Source of the DNA: Candidatus Neomarinimicrobiota bacterium
GTDB lineage: Bacteria; Fidelibacterota; Marinisomatia; Marinisomatales; TCS55
Length of the DNA stretch: 50,193 nt
Reading direction: 5' to 3'
NCBI GenBank assembly: GCA_018647265.1
Contig: JABGTK010000110.1
Coordinates: 1 to 50,193 of the forward strand
Shown in pieces: positions 1 to 9,429 of the stretch. The notes beneath the pieces were generated by a model. That model had not been told where the DNA came from, ran no database searches, and worked only from the letters and a program-made list of their open reading frames with translations. Numbering within the stretch: the first letter of the stretch is position 1; the number at the start of each line of letters is the position of its first letter. The translations under genes and the position numbers were made by a program.

Positions 1-1659
1 GCGATACAATTTTCAAAATCAATTGTGAATGAATCTACCATTAAAGACGAAATTAAAGTTTTGGATGGTAAAGGGATAGAGAAGCCTGTTAAAAGATCTA
101 AAGCCAAATTTAATTTTAATCTATCGGGTGACCGAGAATTATTGGTAAAAGTTGGTATCTCATCCGCCAGCATTGAGGGTGCGATAAAGGGTATCGAGGA
201 AGAAAACCCAAGTTGGGATTTTGATGCCATTAATAAAGACGCTTCCGAAAAGTGGGCGACTCAATTAAACAAGATTGATGTTGTTTCAGATGATAAAAAT
301 ATAAAGAATATATTTTATACAGCCCTTTACCATGTGAATCTAGCGCCAATCATTTTTTCTGATCTGAATGGCCAATACAAAGGGCCTGATGGCAAAACCG
401 CTACTGTAAAAAATAGAACGCAATATACTGTTTTTTCGCTGTGGGATACATTTCGGGCTTACCATCCATTGGTGACAATCACTCATGAGGAGATGATTCC
501 TGATTTTATTAATTCCATGTTGGCCCATTATGATAAATATGGATTGCTTCCCGTTTGGGAATTGACAGGAAATGAAACCAATACAATGACTGGTTATCAT
601 GCTATTCCGGTTATCGCCGATGCCATAGAAAAAGGGGTTGGTGGTTTTGATTATGAACGGGCTTATGAAGCGATGAAGTCCAGCGGTATGCAGGATATTC
701 GAGATGTAGATGCTTATAAGAAATATGGTTTTATTCCCACCAATCTTGGACGAAAGAATGGTAACCAGTCCGTAACAAACACGCTGGAATATGCTTATGA
801 TGATTGGTGCATTGCACAAGTGGCAGTAAAATTGGGGAAGCAAAAAGATTATGAATATTTCTCAAACCGTGCGAAATCGTATACCCAGTTATTCGATGCG
901 AAGACCGGTTTCATGCGCGGAAAAAATATTGATGGTTCCTGGCGTTCTCCATTCGACCCATTTCATGTAGACCATTTTGATTCAGATTATACCGAGGGCA
1001 ATGCATGGCAATACATTTGGTTTACGCCTCACGACCCCCAAGGATTGATTAATTTATTTGGCTCTAGAGAAGCTTTTATTGCAAAGTTGGATACACTGTT
1101 TACCGTTGATTCTGAATTACGTGGTAAAAATGTTTCTCCTGATGTATCGGGTTTGATTGGGCAATATGCCCATGGCAATGAACCAAGTCACCATATTGCT
1201 TATTTATATAATTATGCAGGCGTTCCATGGAAGACACAGCGTATGGTTCGAAAGATTTTATCGGAACAATACCGTGATGAGCCGGATGGCCTTAGCGGGA
1301 ATGAAGATTGTGGACAAATGTCTGCTTGGTACGTTCTGAGTGCTATGGGGTTTTATCCCGTCAATCCCGCCAATGGGATTTATGTAATTGGAAGTCCATT
1401 ATTTAAAAATATGGCCATTGATGTGGGGGGAGGGAAAATGTTTAGTATTATTGCTGAAAATAATAATGATAAAAACATTTATATACAATCTGCTTCCCTA
1501 AATGGTGCCCAATTAAATCATTCTTTCATCCGCCATGGTGATATAAAAGCAGGCGGTGAGTTGAAATTCATAATGGGTCCCGAACCTAATAAAACACTGT
1601 GGAATTCACATGAAAGTGTACCGCCCTCTATGTCCAGCTCAGTTCAGCTAAGTAGATGA
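1..1659 (+). CDS. GH92 family alpha-mannosidase, C-terminal part (5' end outside window)
   Basis: Calcium-dependent exo-alpha-mannosidase of family GH92, which trims mannose from N-glycans or mannans; probably periplasmic or surface. The reading frame is open from base 1, and its first codons (AIQFSKS) align with the internal AQFSKPF segment of the complete GH92 at 44512-47478, so the gene is cut by the window edge and the GTG at 25 is not a real start. Family hallmarks seen are PVWELTGNETNTMTGYH, GNEPSHHIAYLYNY and GNEDCGQMSAWYVLSAMGFYP. The protein stops soon after the catalytic fold and lacks the hexosaminidase-C and discoidin-like tail found on the other GH92. The next gene, a sulfatase, starts 15 bp downstream, so the two are probably cotranscribed. 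Family assignment is secure; linkage specificity is not visible. Confidence 0.93.
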   Translation, partial: AIQFSKSIVNESTIKDEIKVLDGKGIEKPVKRSKAKFNFNLSGDRELLVKVGISSASIEGAIKGIEEENPSWDFDAINKDASEKWATQLNKIDVVSDDKNIKNIFYTALYHVNLAPIIFSDLNGQYKGPDGKTATVKNRTQYTVFSLWDTFRAYHPLVTITHEEMIPDFINSMLAHYDKYGLLPVWELTGNETNTMTGYHAIPVIADAIEKGVGGFDYERAYEAMKSSGMQDIRDVDAYKKYGFIPTNLGRKNGNQSVTNTLEYAYDDWCIAQVAVKLGKQKDYEYFSNRAKSYTQLFDAKTGFMRGKNIDGSWRSPFDPFHVDHFDSDYTEGNAWQYIWFTPHDPQGLINLFGSREAFIAKLDTLFTVDSELRGKNVSPDVSGLIGQYAHGNEPSHHIAYLYNYAGVPWKTQRMVRKILSEQYRDEPDGLSGNEDCGQMSAWYVLSAMGFYPVNPANGIYVIGSPLFKNMAIDVGGGKMFSIIAENNNDKNIYIQSASLNGAQLNHSFIRHGDIKAGGELKFIMGPEPNKTLWNSHESVPPSMSSSVQLSR

Positions 1660-1674
1660 CCGTCTAGTTAATTC

Positions 1675-3219
1675 ATGCGCCCTCAATTATTCCTTAGAAA
1701 AACTACTTATTTATTTATGATAGCAGTTTTTGGAATGATAATTATTTCTTGTAATAAATCGACAGAAAAATATCCGAATATAGTTTATATCCTAGCAGAT
1801 GATATGGGCTATGGAGACGTGAGCGCCTTGAATGAGAATTCGAAAATTCAAACTAAGTATATTGATCAACTGGCAAAAGAAGGCATCTCTTTCACGGACG
1901 CTCATAGTGGATCTTCTGTGTGTACTCCTACTCGTTATGGCATTCTTACGGGAAGATACTCTTGGCGATCCATCCTAAAAAAAGGCGTCACATGGAGTTA
2001 CGATAAACATGTAATCAATCCAGACCGGATGACGGTTGCATCGATGCTTAAGAGCAAGGGATATAAAACTGGCGCCGTTGGGAAATGGCATTTGGGGTTG
2101 GACTGGGACAAGGATGAGAGTGGTATTGTGAATCTAAAAGGGCCTATTAAAAATGGTCCCAACGAATTGGGATTTGAATATTTTTATGGCATCGCCGCTT
2201 CATTGGATATTCCTCCATATGTTTATATTCAAAATGACTACGCTACAGCTACTGAGATTGATACAATCGAAAAAAATGATGGTATGGGTTTTTGGCGAAG
2301 AGGACCGATTGGCAATGATTTTAAGCACGAGGACGTCTTGCCTCAATTGACAAAAAAAGCAATTTCCTTTATTAATGAAAGCGCTCCAAGTGATAATCCC
2401 TTTTTTCTATATTTTCCTCTTCCGGCGCCTCATACACCGATTCTCCCCTCCAATCAATTTGTCGGCAAAAGCGGCACCAATGCCTATGGTGATTTTGTCC
2501 TTATGGTAGATGATGTTGTGGGGCAAGTGATGGATGCCCTTAAAGATAATGGAATTGAAGACAATACACTCATTATCTTCACCAGTGATAATGGCTGTTC
2601 GCCCATGGCCAATTTTAAAGAATTGGATGAATTGGGTCATAATCCCAGCCATGTTTTTCGTGGACATAAAGCAGATATATTTGATGGGGGCCACCGGATT
2701 CCTTTTATTGTCCGTTGGCCGGAAAAGATAAATCATTCCCAACAATCAGATGAAACTATTTGCCTTGTCGATTTTATGGCAACTTGTGCTTCCATTGTTG
2801 ATTATGAAATTGCTGACAATTCAGCCGAGGATAGTTATAATATAATGCCAGCTTTAATGGGTAAATTAACAAATAACTCAATTCGGGAAGCTACCGTACA
2901 CCATTCCGAACATGGAGATTTTTCAATTCGACGGGATAAATGGAAATTAAACTTTTGTCCTGGTTCGGGTGGATGGAGTTTTCCTACACCAAATATGGCT
3001 AGGAATATGGATATACCACCGATCCAGCTTTATGATATGGAAAATGACCCGAAAGAATCAAATAATTTAGCGAGTAAGAATCCTGAGATTGTTAAACACT
3101 TAACAGCCCTAATGACAAAATATATTAAAGACGGCAGAAGTACACCTGGGAACGCCCAGCAGAATGAAGGTGAAACACCATTCCTGCCGGAAGGATATCA
3201 CGCCTTTGTGAATCAATAA
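1675..3219 (+). CDS. S1-family sulfatase lipoprotein (CTPTR motif)
   Basis: Type I formylglycine sulfatase that would hydrolyse a sulfate ester on a glycan, in the periplasm or at the cell surface. The N-terminus is a lipoprotein signal with lipobox cysteine at residue 26 (IIISC). The metal-binding DD pair is at about residues 42-43 (ADDMGYGD). The catalytic formylglycine signature C-T-P-T-R is at residues 83-87, followed by the usual LTGRY helix. KWHLG and TSDNGC further along are also typical of the family. Length (514 aa) is normal. It lies 15 bp after the GH92 gene and 10 bp before a second sulfatase, consistent with one operon. Activity requires a formylglycine-generating enzyme, which is not in the window. 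Exact sulfate position and sugar cannot be read from the sequence. Confidence 0.92.
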   Translation: MRPQLFLRKTTYLFMIAVFGMIIISCNKSTEKYPNIVYILADDMGYGDVSALNENSKIQTKYIDQLAKEGISFTDAHSGSSVCTPTRYGILTGRYSWRSILKKGVTWSYDKHVINPDRMTVASMLKSKGYKTGAVGKWHLGLDWDKDESGIVNLKGPIKNGPNELGFEYFYGIAASLDIPPYVYIQNDYATATEIDTIEKNDGMGFWRRGPIGNDFKHEDVLPQLTKKAISFINESAPSDNPFFLYFPLPAPHTPILPSNQFVGKSGTNAYGDFVLMVDDVVGQVMDALKDNGIEDNTLIIFTSDNGCSPMANFKELDELGHNPSHVFRGHKADIFDGGHRIPFIVRWPEKINHSQQSDETICLVDFMATCASIVDYEIADNSAEDSYNIMPALMGKLTNNSIREATVHHSEHGDFSIRRDKWKLNFCPGSGGWSFPTPNMARNMDIPPIQLYDMENDPKESNNLASKNPEIVKHLTALMTKYIKDGRSTPGNAQQNEGETPFLPEGYHAFVNQ

Positions 3220-3229
3220 TGGTTAATTA

Positions 3230-5170
3230 ATGAATCTAAAAATAATCAATTCAATATTTCTATTGGGCCTTTTTTGGGTATCATCTTGTGCTAAGGAAAC
3301 ACCACCCAATATTGTGCTAATTTTTACCGATGATCAGGGATATGCGGATGTGGGTATTTACGGTGCCAAGGGATACAAAACTCCAAACCTAGATCAAATG
3401 GCAGCCGAAGGAATGCGATTTACAGATTTTCATGTATCTCAAGCTGTGTGCAGCGCGTCTCGTGCTGCCTTACTTACGGGATGTTATTCTGAACGGGTTT
3501 CTGTGCAAGGCGCATATAACCATACGTCTCGTGCTGGACTTAATCCGGATGAAGAAACGATTGCTGAAATTCTTAAAAAAGAGGGATATGCAACAGGCAT
3601 TTTCGGAAAATGGCATTTGGGCCATCATGAAAAATTTCTCCCTCTCCAACAGGGATTTGATGAATATCTAGGGTTACCTTATTCCAATGATATGTGGCCG
3701 GTCCATTATGATGGAACATCCTTGATCAATGCAAAACATACTAAAAGTTTTTATCCCGTTTTGCCCCTTATAGAGGATAATAAAAAAATAGGTGAGATTC
3801 GCACTCTTGAAGATCAAGGGACTTTAACAACGCGATATACTGAACGTGCTGTATCTTTTATTAAGAAAAATAAGGATAATCCATTTTTTCTTTATTTGCC
3901 ACATTCAATGCCCCATGTACCTTTGGGTGTCTCTGATAAGTTTAAAGGAAAAAGCGAACAGGGGATGTATGGCGATGTGATGATGGAAATCGATTGGTCC
4001 GTAGGCGAAATCCTAAAAGCACTCAAAGACAATGGTCTTGATGAAAATACATTGGTTGTTTTTACCAGTGATAATGGTCCATGGATGAATTATGGGAAAC
4101 ACGCTGGTTCAGCATTGCCGCTTCGTGAAGGTAAAGGTGCCATGTGGGAAGGGGGCGCTCGTGTCCCTGTAATAATGCGTTGGCCTGGCAAAATTCCCCA
4201 AGGTATTATTTCTGACCAACTGGCGGCAACTATTGATATTCTGCCAACAATTGCAGATATCACTGGAGCAGATCTCCCAGAGAAAAAGATTGATGGATTA
4301 AGTTTTAAATCACATTTGTTGGGTAACTCTGACAAAACACCAAGGAACAATTATAATTATTATTACGCAGGTGAATTGGTGGCGGTGCGTCAGGGAAAAT
4401 GGAAATTGACTTTTCCCCATGAATATCGTTCTTATCTTGGGGTTGAACCGGGGAAAGATGGTTTTCCCGGGAAGTATGCCAAGGGTAAGGCAGGCATTGA
4501 ATTATACAATCTTGAAAATGATATTAGTGAATCCAATAATGTGGCGAATCAACACCCGGATATTGTTTCGCGGTTAAAAGCATTCGGCCAAAATACTCGA
4601 CAAGAATTGGGAGATCGATTGACCCAAACGAAGGGGAATGGTGTGCGTCCACCGGGACGGTTGGATCCTGAAAGACCACCGGAAGAAAGAAATGTGAAGC
4701 ACAAGGGAATTGGGAAAAATATCACAATTAAAAATGCTTTCAGCACCAGATATACGGCAGGTGGAAAAAATGCTACTATAGATGGCTTAAGGGGATCACT
4801 CAATTTTCGAGATGAAATTTGGCAGGGTTATCAATCAGTTGATTTTGAAGCTATTTTAGATCTCGGAAAAATGATGCCAATCAATGAAGTGAGTATCAGT
4901 TTTCTTCAAAATCAGAGTTCATGGATATTTTTTCCGAAAGAAGTAAAAATTGAAATTTCTAAAAATGGACAATCTTTTGAAGTGATTAAAAATGAACTGC
5001 TTAGTACTGAAATCTCTCTTTCCCATGAAATCAAAGAAATCTTAGTGTCAAATTCAAGTTTGGTAAAATTTATCAAGGTAACGGCAAAAAACGTATCTAT
5101 CTGTCCTGAATGGCATCCCGGGTCTGGTGGGAAGGCTTGGCTTTTTTTGGATGAAATAGTTGTTAAATAA
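3230..5170 (+). CDS. S1-family sulfatase with C-terminal discoidin-like (F5/8 C) module
   Basis: Secreted sulfatase lipoprotein; lipobox cysteine at residue 20 (VSSC). The sulfatase domain covers roughly residues 25-480, with TDDQGYADVG for metal binding and the formylglycine signature C-S-A-S-R at residues 74-78. Alanine in place of the usual proline is an accepted variant (C-x-P/A-x-R). About residues 502-646 form an extra module ending in CPEWHPGSGGKAWLFLDEI. The same module is present at the end of the GH20, the PHP protein and the - strand GH92 of this locus. It resembles F5/8 type C/CBM32-like domains and probably anchors the enzyme to glycan. At 646 aa the protein is longer than a plain sulfatase because of this tail. 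The gap to the next gene is 10 bp. Substrate is unknown; GalNAc or galactose sulfate is possible. Confidence 0.92.
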   Translation: MNLKIINSIFLLGLFWVSSCAKETPPNIVLIFTDDQGYADVGIYGAKGYKTPNLDQMAAEGMRFTDFHVSQAVCSASRAALLTGCYSERVSVQGAYNHTSRAGLNPDEETIAEILKKEGYATGIFGKWHLGHHEKFLPLQQGFDEYLGLPYSNDMWPVHYDGTSLINAKHTKSFYPVLPLIEDNKKIGEIRTLEDQGTLTTRYTERAVSFIKKNKDNPFFLYLPHSMPHVPLGVSDKFKGKSEQGMYGDVMMEIDWSVGEILKALKDNGLDENTLVVFTSDNGPWMNYGKHAGSALPLREGKGAMWEGGARVPVIMRWPGKIPQGIISDQLAATIDILPTIADITGADLPEKKIDGLSFKSHLLGNSDKTPRNNYNYYYAGELVAVRQGKWKLTFPHEYRSYLGVEPGKDGFPGKYAKGKAGIELYNLENDISESNNVANQHPDIVSRLKAFGQNTRQELGDRLTQTKGNGVRPPGRLDPERPPEERNVKHKGIGKNITIKNAFSTRYTAGGKNATIDGLRGSLNFRDEIWQGYQSVDFEAILDLGKMMPINEVSISFLQNQSSWIFFPKEVKIEISKNGQSFEVIKNELLSTEISLSHEIKEILVSNSSLVKFIKVTAKNVSICPEWHPGSGGKAWLFLDEIVVK

Positions 5171-5180
5171 TCGAGAAAAA

Positions 5181-7451
5181 ATGAAAAAAATATTAATAAT
5201 TAGTATAGTGGTAGTGACCGCATTTGGTTTTCGTAATTCTATTGGGAAAAATATAGGGAAGGATATTTCAATTATTCCAAAGCCTCAACAAATGGTAAAG
5301 AATGCGTACTATTTTAAGCTGAATAAACAGACAAAGATTATAGTTCCAAATGATAAAGACGTATCAGATATTGGTCAAATATTATCGGATTATTTATCGC
5401 CGGCCACTGGATTTAATTTCGCAGTTGAAGTGATGAATAAAGAAAAAAATTACAATGCTATTCAATTGGCCATTGTGACAACCCCTGATACTTTAGGAAG
5501 GGAAGGATACATTCTTTCTGTGGGGAAAAATGGAATAACCCTTAAAGCGAATCAACCAACAGGGCTTTTCAGGGGTATTCAAACTATTAGGCAATTGCTG
5601 CCCACAGAAATTGAAAATATATCTTCAAGAAATTCTAGATGGAATATTCCCAGTGTGGAAATTGTAGACAAACCACGATTCCCTTGGCGTGGAATGCTGT
5701 TGGATTGCGGCCGTCATTTTATGGAAAAAGATTTCATAAAACGCTACATTGACCTTTTGGCTTATCATAAAATGAATACACTTCATTGGCATTTAACAGA
5801 AGACCAAGGATGGCGGATTGAAATAAAAAAATATCCAAAACTGACCGAAGTTGGCGCTTGGCGAACCCAGCCCGATGGCTCAAATTATGGTGGATATTAT
5901 ACCCAAGACGATGTGAAAGAAATTGTTGCTTACGCACAATCCCGTCACATTAATGTTATCCCCGAGATCGAACTCCCTGGTCACTCAAGAGCCGCCCTTG
6001 CAGCTTACCCTCAATTTTCATGCACAGGTGGGCCCTTCGAAGTGGCGTCCATTTGGGGTGTGCATAAGGATGTCTATTGTGCTGGGAATGATCAAACATT
6101 TTCATTTATTGAAGATATTCTCTCAGAAGTCATTGACCTATTTCCAGGAAAATATATCCATATTGGTGGTGATGAGAGCCCCAAAGATCGATGGCAAGAT
6201 TGTCCTAAATGCCAAGCGCGGATAAAGAATGAAGGTCTTACAGATGAACATGAACTGCAAAGCTACTTCATTAAACGAATTGAAAAATTTTTAAATTCAA
6301 AAGGCCGACAAGTAATTGGATGGGATGAAATCCTAGAAGGTGGATTGGCTCCTGGCGCTACAGTGCAATCCTGGCGCGGTATTGAAGGGGGAATTGCGGC
6401 GGCAAAACAGGGGCATGATGTCATCATGTCGCCCACCTCCCATGCATACTTCGATTATGATGTTTCTACAACGGATTTACGCCAAGTTTATACTTTTAAC
6501 CCAATCCCCAAAGAACTAACATTAGAAGAATCAAAACATGTTCTCGGTGGCGAGTGCAATATGTGGACTGAACGGGCGCCCCAAGAATTGGTAGACAGTA
6601 AAATGTTTCCACGTATGTTGGCGATGGCAGAAGTGCTATGGTCAGATCCAAATGGCCGAGATTATGAAGAATTTTATGATCGTGTAGAAACACATTATGA
6701 AAGACTAGATTATTTAGGTGTTACTTATGGTTCTGTTGCTCGACCCATTTTTATTCGGCCATCTTTTGATATTAAGACAAAACAAATATTTGTTAATATT
6801 GAAACTGGAGAGCGTGGGTTGAGTATTCGATATACAACTGATAGTAATGAACCCACAATTCTCTCCAAAAGATTTAAAAATCGGATAACAGTAAAAGAGA
6901 CGACAACCCTTAAATCGGCTGCTTTTAAAAATGGTCGTCAATATGGGTCAACTGTTACACAGAAAATTGATCATCATTTGGGAGTGGGAAGCCCCATCTC
7001 ACTCAAAAATATATATTCTTCAAAATATTCAGGTACCGGTGAATATGGTTCCTTGGATGGTATAAGAGGATCAACCAATTTTAGGGACGGCACCTGGCAG
7101 GGGTTTGAATATTCAGATTTTAATGCTGTAATTGACCTGGGGATTGAAAAGGAATTGAATTCTATTGAAGCACGATTCCTTCAAAATAATAATTCATGGA
7201 TATTTATGCCAAAGGCAGTTGAATTTGCTCTTTCCACCGATGGTAAATATTTTGATACAGTCTATATTGATCATAATGATATTTCACCAAAAACAACAGA
7301 AGCAGTGTTAAAAGACTTCAAAACAAAAATGAATGGCCGAAAAGCTCGTTACGTTAGGGTCCATGCCAAAAATCGTGGCACTTGCCCAGAGTGGCATCCC
7401 GGAGCGGGTGGTAAAGCTTGGCTTTTTGTGGATGAGATTGTAATTAGATAA
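5181..7451 (+). CDS. GH20 beta-N-acetylhexosaminidase with CHB_HEX_C and discoidin-like tail
   Basis: Exo-beta-N-acetylhexosaminidase releasing terminal GlcNAc or GalNAc by substrate-assisted catalysis. The ATG at 5181 is preferred over a TTG at 5160 because it begins a proper signal peptide (MKKILIISIVVV) and follows the sulfatase stop by 10 bp. The order is: N-terminal GH20b domain (about 30-155), TIM barrel (about 165-500) with RGMLLDCGRHF, HWHLTEDQGWRIE and the catalytic Asp-Glu pair in HIGGDES (about D331-E332), then a chitobiase C-terminal-like domain (about 550-615), then the shared F5/8-like module ending CPEWHPGAGGKAWLFVDEI. Total is 756 aa. The next gene, a permease, starts 1 bp after the stop. 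Family assignment is secure. Confidence 0.95.
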   Translation: MKKILIISIVVVTAFGFRNSIGKNIGKDISIIPKPQQMVKNAYYFKLNKQTKIIVPNDKDVSDIGQILSDYLSPATGFNFAVEVMNKEKNYNAIQLAIVTTPDTLGREGYILSVGKNGITLKANQPTGLFRGIQTIRQLLPTEIENISSRNSRWNIPSVEIVDKPRFPWRGMLLDCGRHFMEKDFIKRYIDLLAYHKMNTLHWHLTEDQGWRIEIKKYPKLTEVGAWRTQPDGSNYGGYYTQDDVKEIVAYAQSRHINVIPEIELPGHSRAALAAYPQFSCTGGPFEVASIWGVHKDVYCAGNDQTFSFIEDILSEVIDLFPGKYIHIGGDESPKDRWQDCPKCQARIKNEGLTDEHELQSYFIKRIEKFLNSKGRQVIGWDEILEGGLAPGATVQSWRGIEGGIAAAKQGHDVIMSPTSHAYFDYDVSTTDLRQVYTFNPIPKELTLEESKHVLGGECNMWTERAPQELVDSKMFPRMLAMAEVLWSDPNGRDYEEFYDRVETHYERLDYLGVTYGSVARPIFIRPSFDIKTKQIFVNIETGERGLSIRYTTDSNEPTILSKRFKNRITVKETTTLKSAAFKNGRQYGSTVTQKIDHHLGVGSPISLKNIYSSKYSGTGEYGSLDGIRGSTNFRDGTWQGFEYSDFNAVIDLGIEKELNSIEARFLQNNNSWIFMPKAVEFALSTDGKYFDTVYIDHNDISPKTTEAVLKDFKTKMNGRKARYVRVHAKNRGTCPEWHPGAGGKAWLFVDEIVIR

Positions 7452-7452
7452 A

Positions 7453-8754
7453 ATGACAAAAAACAAATACCTTTTTCCATTTATAGCACTTACTTCACTC
7501 TTCTTTTTGTGGGGTTTTATAACTGTTTTAGTAGATTTTTTAATCCCCAGATTAAAAGAGATTTTTACCCTTACTTATTTTCAAGCTGGGCTAGTGCAGT
7601 TCGCTTTTTTTATGGCTTACTTTTTACTCTCTATTCCGGCAGGGTTTATCCTTTCCAAAATTGGGTATAAAAAAGGAATCATTTTAGGCTTACTTACCAT
7701 GGCCTTGGGGTGTTTCTTATTTTATCCTGCTGCTGAATTCCGAACATTCAGTATTTTTTTAATGGCTTATTTTATTTTGGCTGGAGGAATGACTATTTTA
7801 CAAGTGGCTGCCAATCCTTTTGTAGCAGTTTTAGGAGATGCTAATGGAGCATCAAGCCGACTGAATTTAGCACAAGCATTCAATTCCTTAGGAACAGCAA
7901 TTGCTCCTGCAATTGGAGCTTCCTTTTTATTGAGCGATACCATTAAATCATCAACAGAAATTAACCTGCTAAGCGAGTTAGAAAAAACCGCCTACTATTT
8001 ATCAGAAGCAGTGGCAGTACAATCTCCATTTGTATTACTTTCAATGTCCATTCTTGCTTTAGCGGTACTCTTTGCATTTGTAAAGTTACCAACCGTAATA
8101 AAAGCGGTAAGCAATAGTGGCTACCGAGAGGTACTCAAAAACAAAGTATTAGTAATGGGCGCTTTTGCTATTTTGGTATATGTTGGTGCAGAAGTTGCGA
8201 TAGGCAGTTATTTGGTAAATTATTTTATAGATATGGATATGCACACCATCATACAAAGCACGCCTTGGATGAACATTATAGCAAGCAATATCCTAAATAC
8301 CAATTTAGTTTCTCTAGACAAAAGAGCTATTGTAGGAGCATTTGTCACTTTTTATTGGAGTGGTGCCATGATTGGGAGATTCATTGGAGCCTACTTAACC
8401 AAGATTTTTTCTCCATCAAAAGTACTTTCCTTTTTTGCGATTGGAGCGCTTCTACTAATTATTACCTCCATGAATACAGTTGGGATAATTTCTATGTGGA
8501 GCATTCTTGCGGTTGGTCTATTCAACTCCATTATGTTTCCAACAATTTTTACTTTGTCCATTAAAGATGTTGGAGAATTAAAACCTCAAGCATCAGGGAT
8601 ATTATGTACTATGATTGTTGGAGGTGCAATCATTCCTCCATTATATGGTTTTTGTACGGACTTAGCAGGATTTAAAATTGCCTTTTTATTACTGCTTATT
8701 TGTTACGGTTATATCTATTATTTTGCCAAATCCACTTCAAAAAATTTAGCCTAA
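7453..8754 (+). CDS. MFS sugar permease of the FHS / L-fucose permease type
   Basis: Inner-membrane sugar:proton symporter, about 12 hydrophobic segments in 433 aa, of the FHS group that includes FucP, GluP and NagP. Signatures seen are the N-terminal FFLWGFITVLVD segment, LPRL-type loop (IPRLKEIF), and AANPFVAVLGD followed by SSRLNLAQAFNSLGT, which are hallmark positions of this group. It directly follows the GH20 gene (1 bp), which would suit uptake of GlcNAc. However, immediately downstream lie relics of lutB and lutC, genes that in Bacteroidota often sit with fucose/rhamnose catabolism, so L-fucose is an equally good guess. The codon choice looks richer in TTA and ACA than its neighbours by eye, a weak hint of separate origin. 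Substrate unresolved. Confidence 0.88.
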   Translation: MTKNKYLFPFIALTSLFFLWGFITVLVDFLIPRLKEIFTLTYFQAGLVQFAFFMAYFLLSIPAGFILSKIGYKKGIILGLLTMALGCFLFYPAAEFRTFSIFLMAYFILAGGMTILQVAANPFVAVLGDANGASSRLNLAQAFNSLGTAIAPAIGASFLLSDTIKSSTEINLLSELEKTAYYLSEAVAVQSPFVLLSMSILALAVLFAFVKLPTVIKAVSNSGYREVLKNKVLVMGAFAILVYVGAEVAIGSYLVNYFIDMDMHTIIQSTPWMNIIASNILNTNLVSLDKRAIVGAFVTFYWSGAMIGRFIGAYLTKIFSPSKVLSFFAIGALLLIITSMNTVGIISMWSILAVGLFNSIMFPTIFTLSIKDVGELKPQASGILCTMIVGGAIIPPLYGFCTDLAGFKIAFLLLLICYGYIYYFAKSTSKNLA

Positions 8755-8760
8755 TATTAT

Positions 8761-9026
8761 CATATTTATCGACGAAGTGGGGGACATAGTTATGGGTAAT
8801 CAGTGCCTGAAACAATCGGTTCAATTCTATCCCGGACATGAATGCTAAATAACATGCCAGCCTCCCATTCGCATCAACCTTATGTGACTCATGTGGTGCG
8901 GTTTGTCCTGTTAAAATTGATTTGGATAAACAATTGTATAAATGGCAACAGATTATAATTCAAAAGAGATTTGCCCAAAAGAAGTTTCCGGGATTGGTTT
9001 TTGATAAATGGAAACAGAAAGAATGA
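8761..9026 (+). pseudogene. lutB: Decayed lutB (L-lactate utilisation iron-sulfur protein) fragment
   Basis: Not an intact gene. In the frame starting at 8761 the translation reads YRRSGGHSYG, stop (8797-8799), then DMNAK, stop (8851-8853), then HASLPFAST. The homology then continues after a frameshift near 8880 as LCDSCGAVCPVKIDLDKQLYKWQ, to a stop at 9024-9026. These pieces match in order the C-terminal iron-sulfur region of LutB/YkgF (YRRSGGH, PFASTLC-x2-C-x3-CP, Q-x-YKW). The start of the gene and its normal C-terminal tail are missing. The relic begins within 10 bp of the permease stop. I infer that a lactate-utilisation operon once adjoined the permease. The identification rests on remembered family motifs; a profile search would settle it. 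Confidence 0.75.
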
Positions 9027-9421
9027 CTGATAGATATCCCGATATTAAAATGATTTATTCTTGTGTTGGTAGTCTTGGATCAAAAAGAATAACACCAGAA
9101 ACAATATCTAATCCCCACAATCTTAATTCACCGGAATTGGCAGTTGTTGATGGATTATTCGGTGTGGCTGAAAATGTAGCAATATGGGTAACGGTAGAAC
9201 AATCGGGTCATCGCGTCTTATCATTTATTGCGAAATATTTAGTCATTTTATTGGAGCGAGAATCTATCGTAACTGACATGCATGAGGCGTATGGTAATAT
9301 TGATTTAAATCAAGTGCCCTATGGCACTTTTATCTCCGGCCCGTCAAAGACTGCAGACATAGAACATGAGCCAGTAATGGGCGCTCAAGGTGCAAGGTCT
9401 CACACGGAGGTATTAACCTAA
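9008..9421 (+). pseudogene. lutC: 5'-truncated lutC (LUD-domain protein) remnant
   Basis: An open frame of 137 codons matches only the C-terminal part of LutC/YkgG (LUD domain). Seen are LFGVAENVAIWVT, the VILLERESIV strand, MHEAYG, and FISGPSKTADIE followed by GAQGARSHTEVL, the classic LutC ending. Full-length LutC proteins are roughly 190-230 aa, and here the N-terminal third is absent; the apparent ATG overlaps the end of the lutB relic. No recognisable Shine-Dalgarno precedes it. Because the upstream lutB is broken, this is most likely a dead fragment, although the remaining frame is open and could still be translated. It ends 8 bp before the next sulfatase. Confidence 0.75.
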
Positions 9422-9429
9422 GGTTTTCC

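Noticed and set aside
25-1659. GH92 gene beginning at GTG 25
   Set aside because: The frame is open to base 1, and the codons before 25 align with the interior of the other GH92, so the gene continues upstream of the window.
5160-5180. TTG start of GH20 overlapping the sulfatase end
   Set aside because: ATG 5181 starts the signal peptide and follows the stop without overlap.
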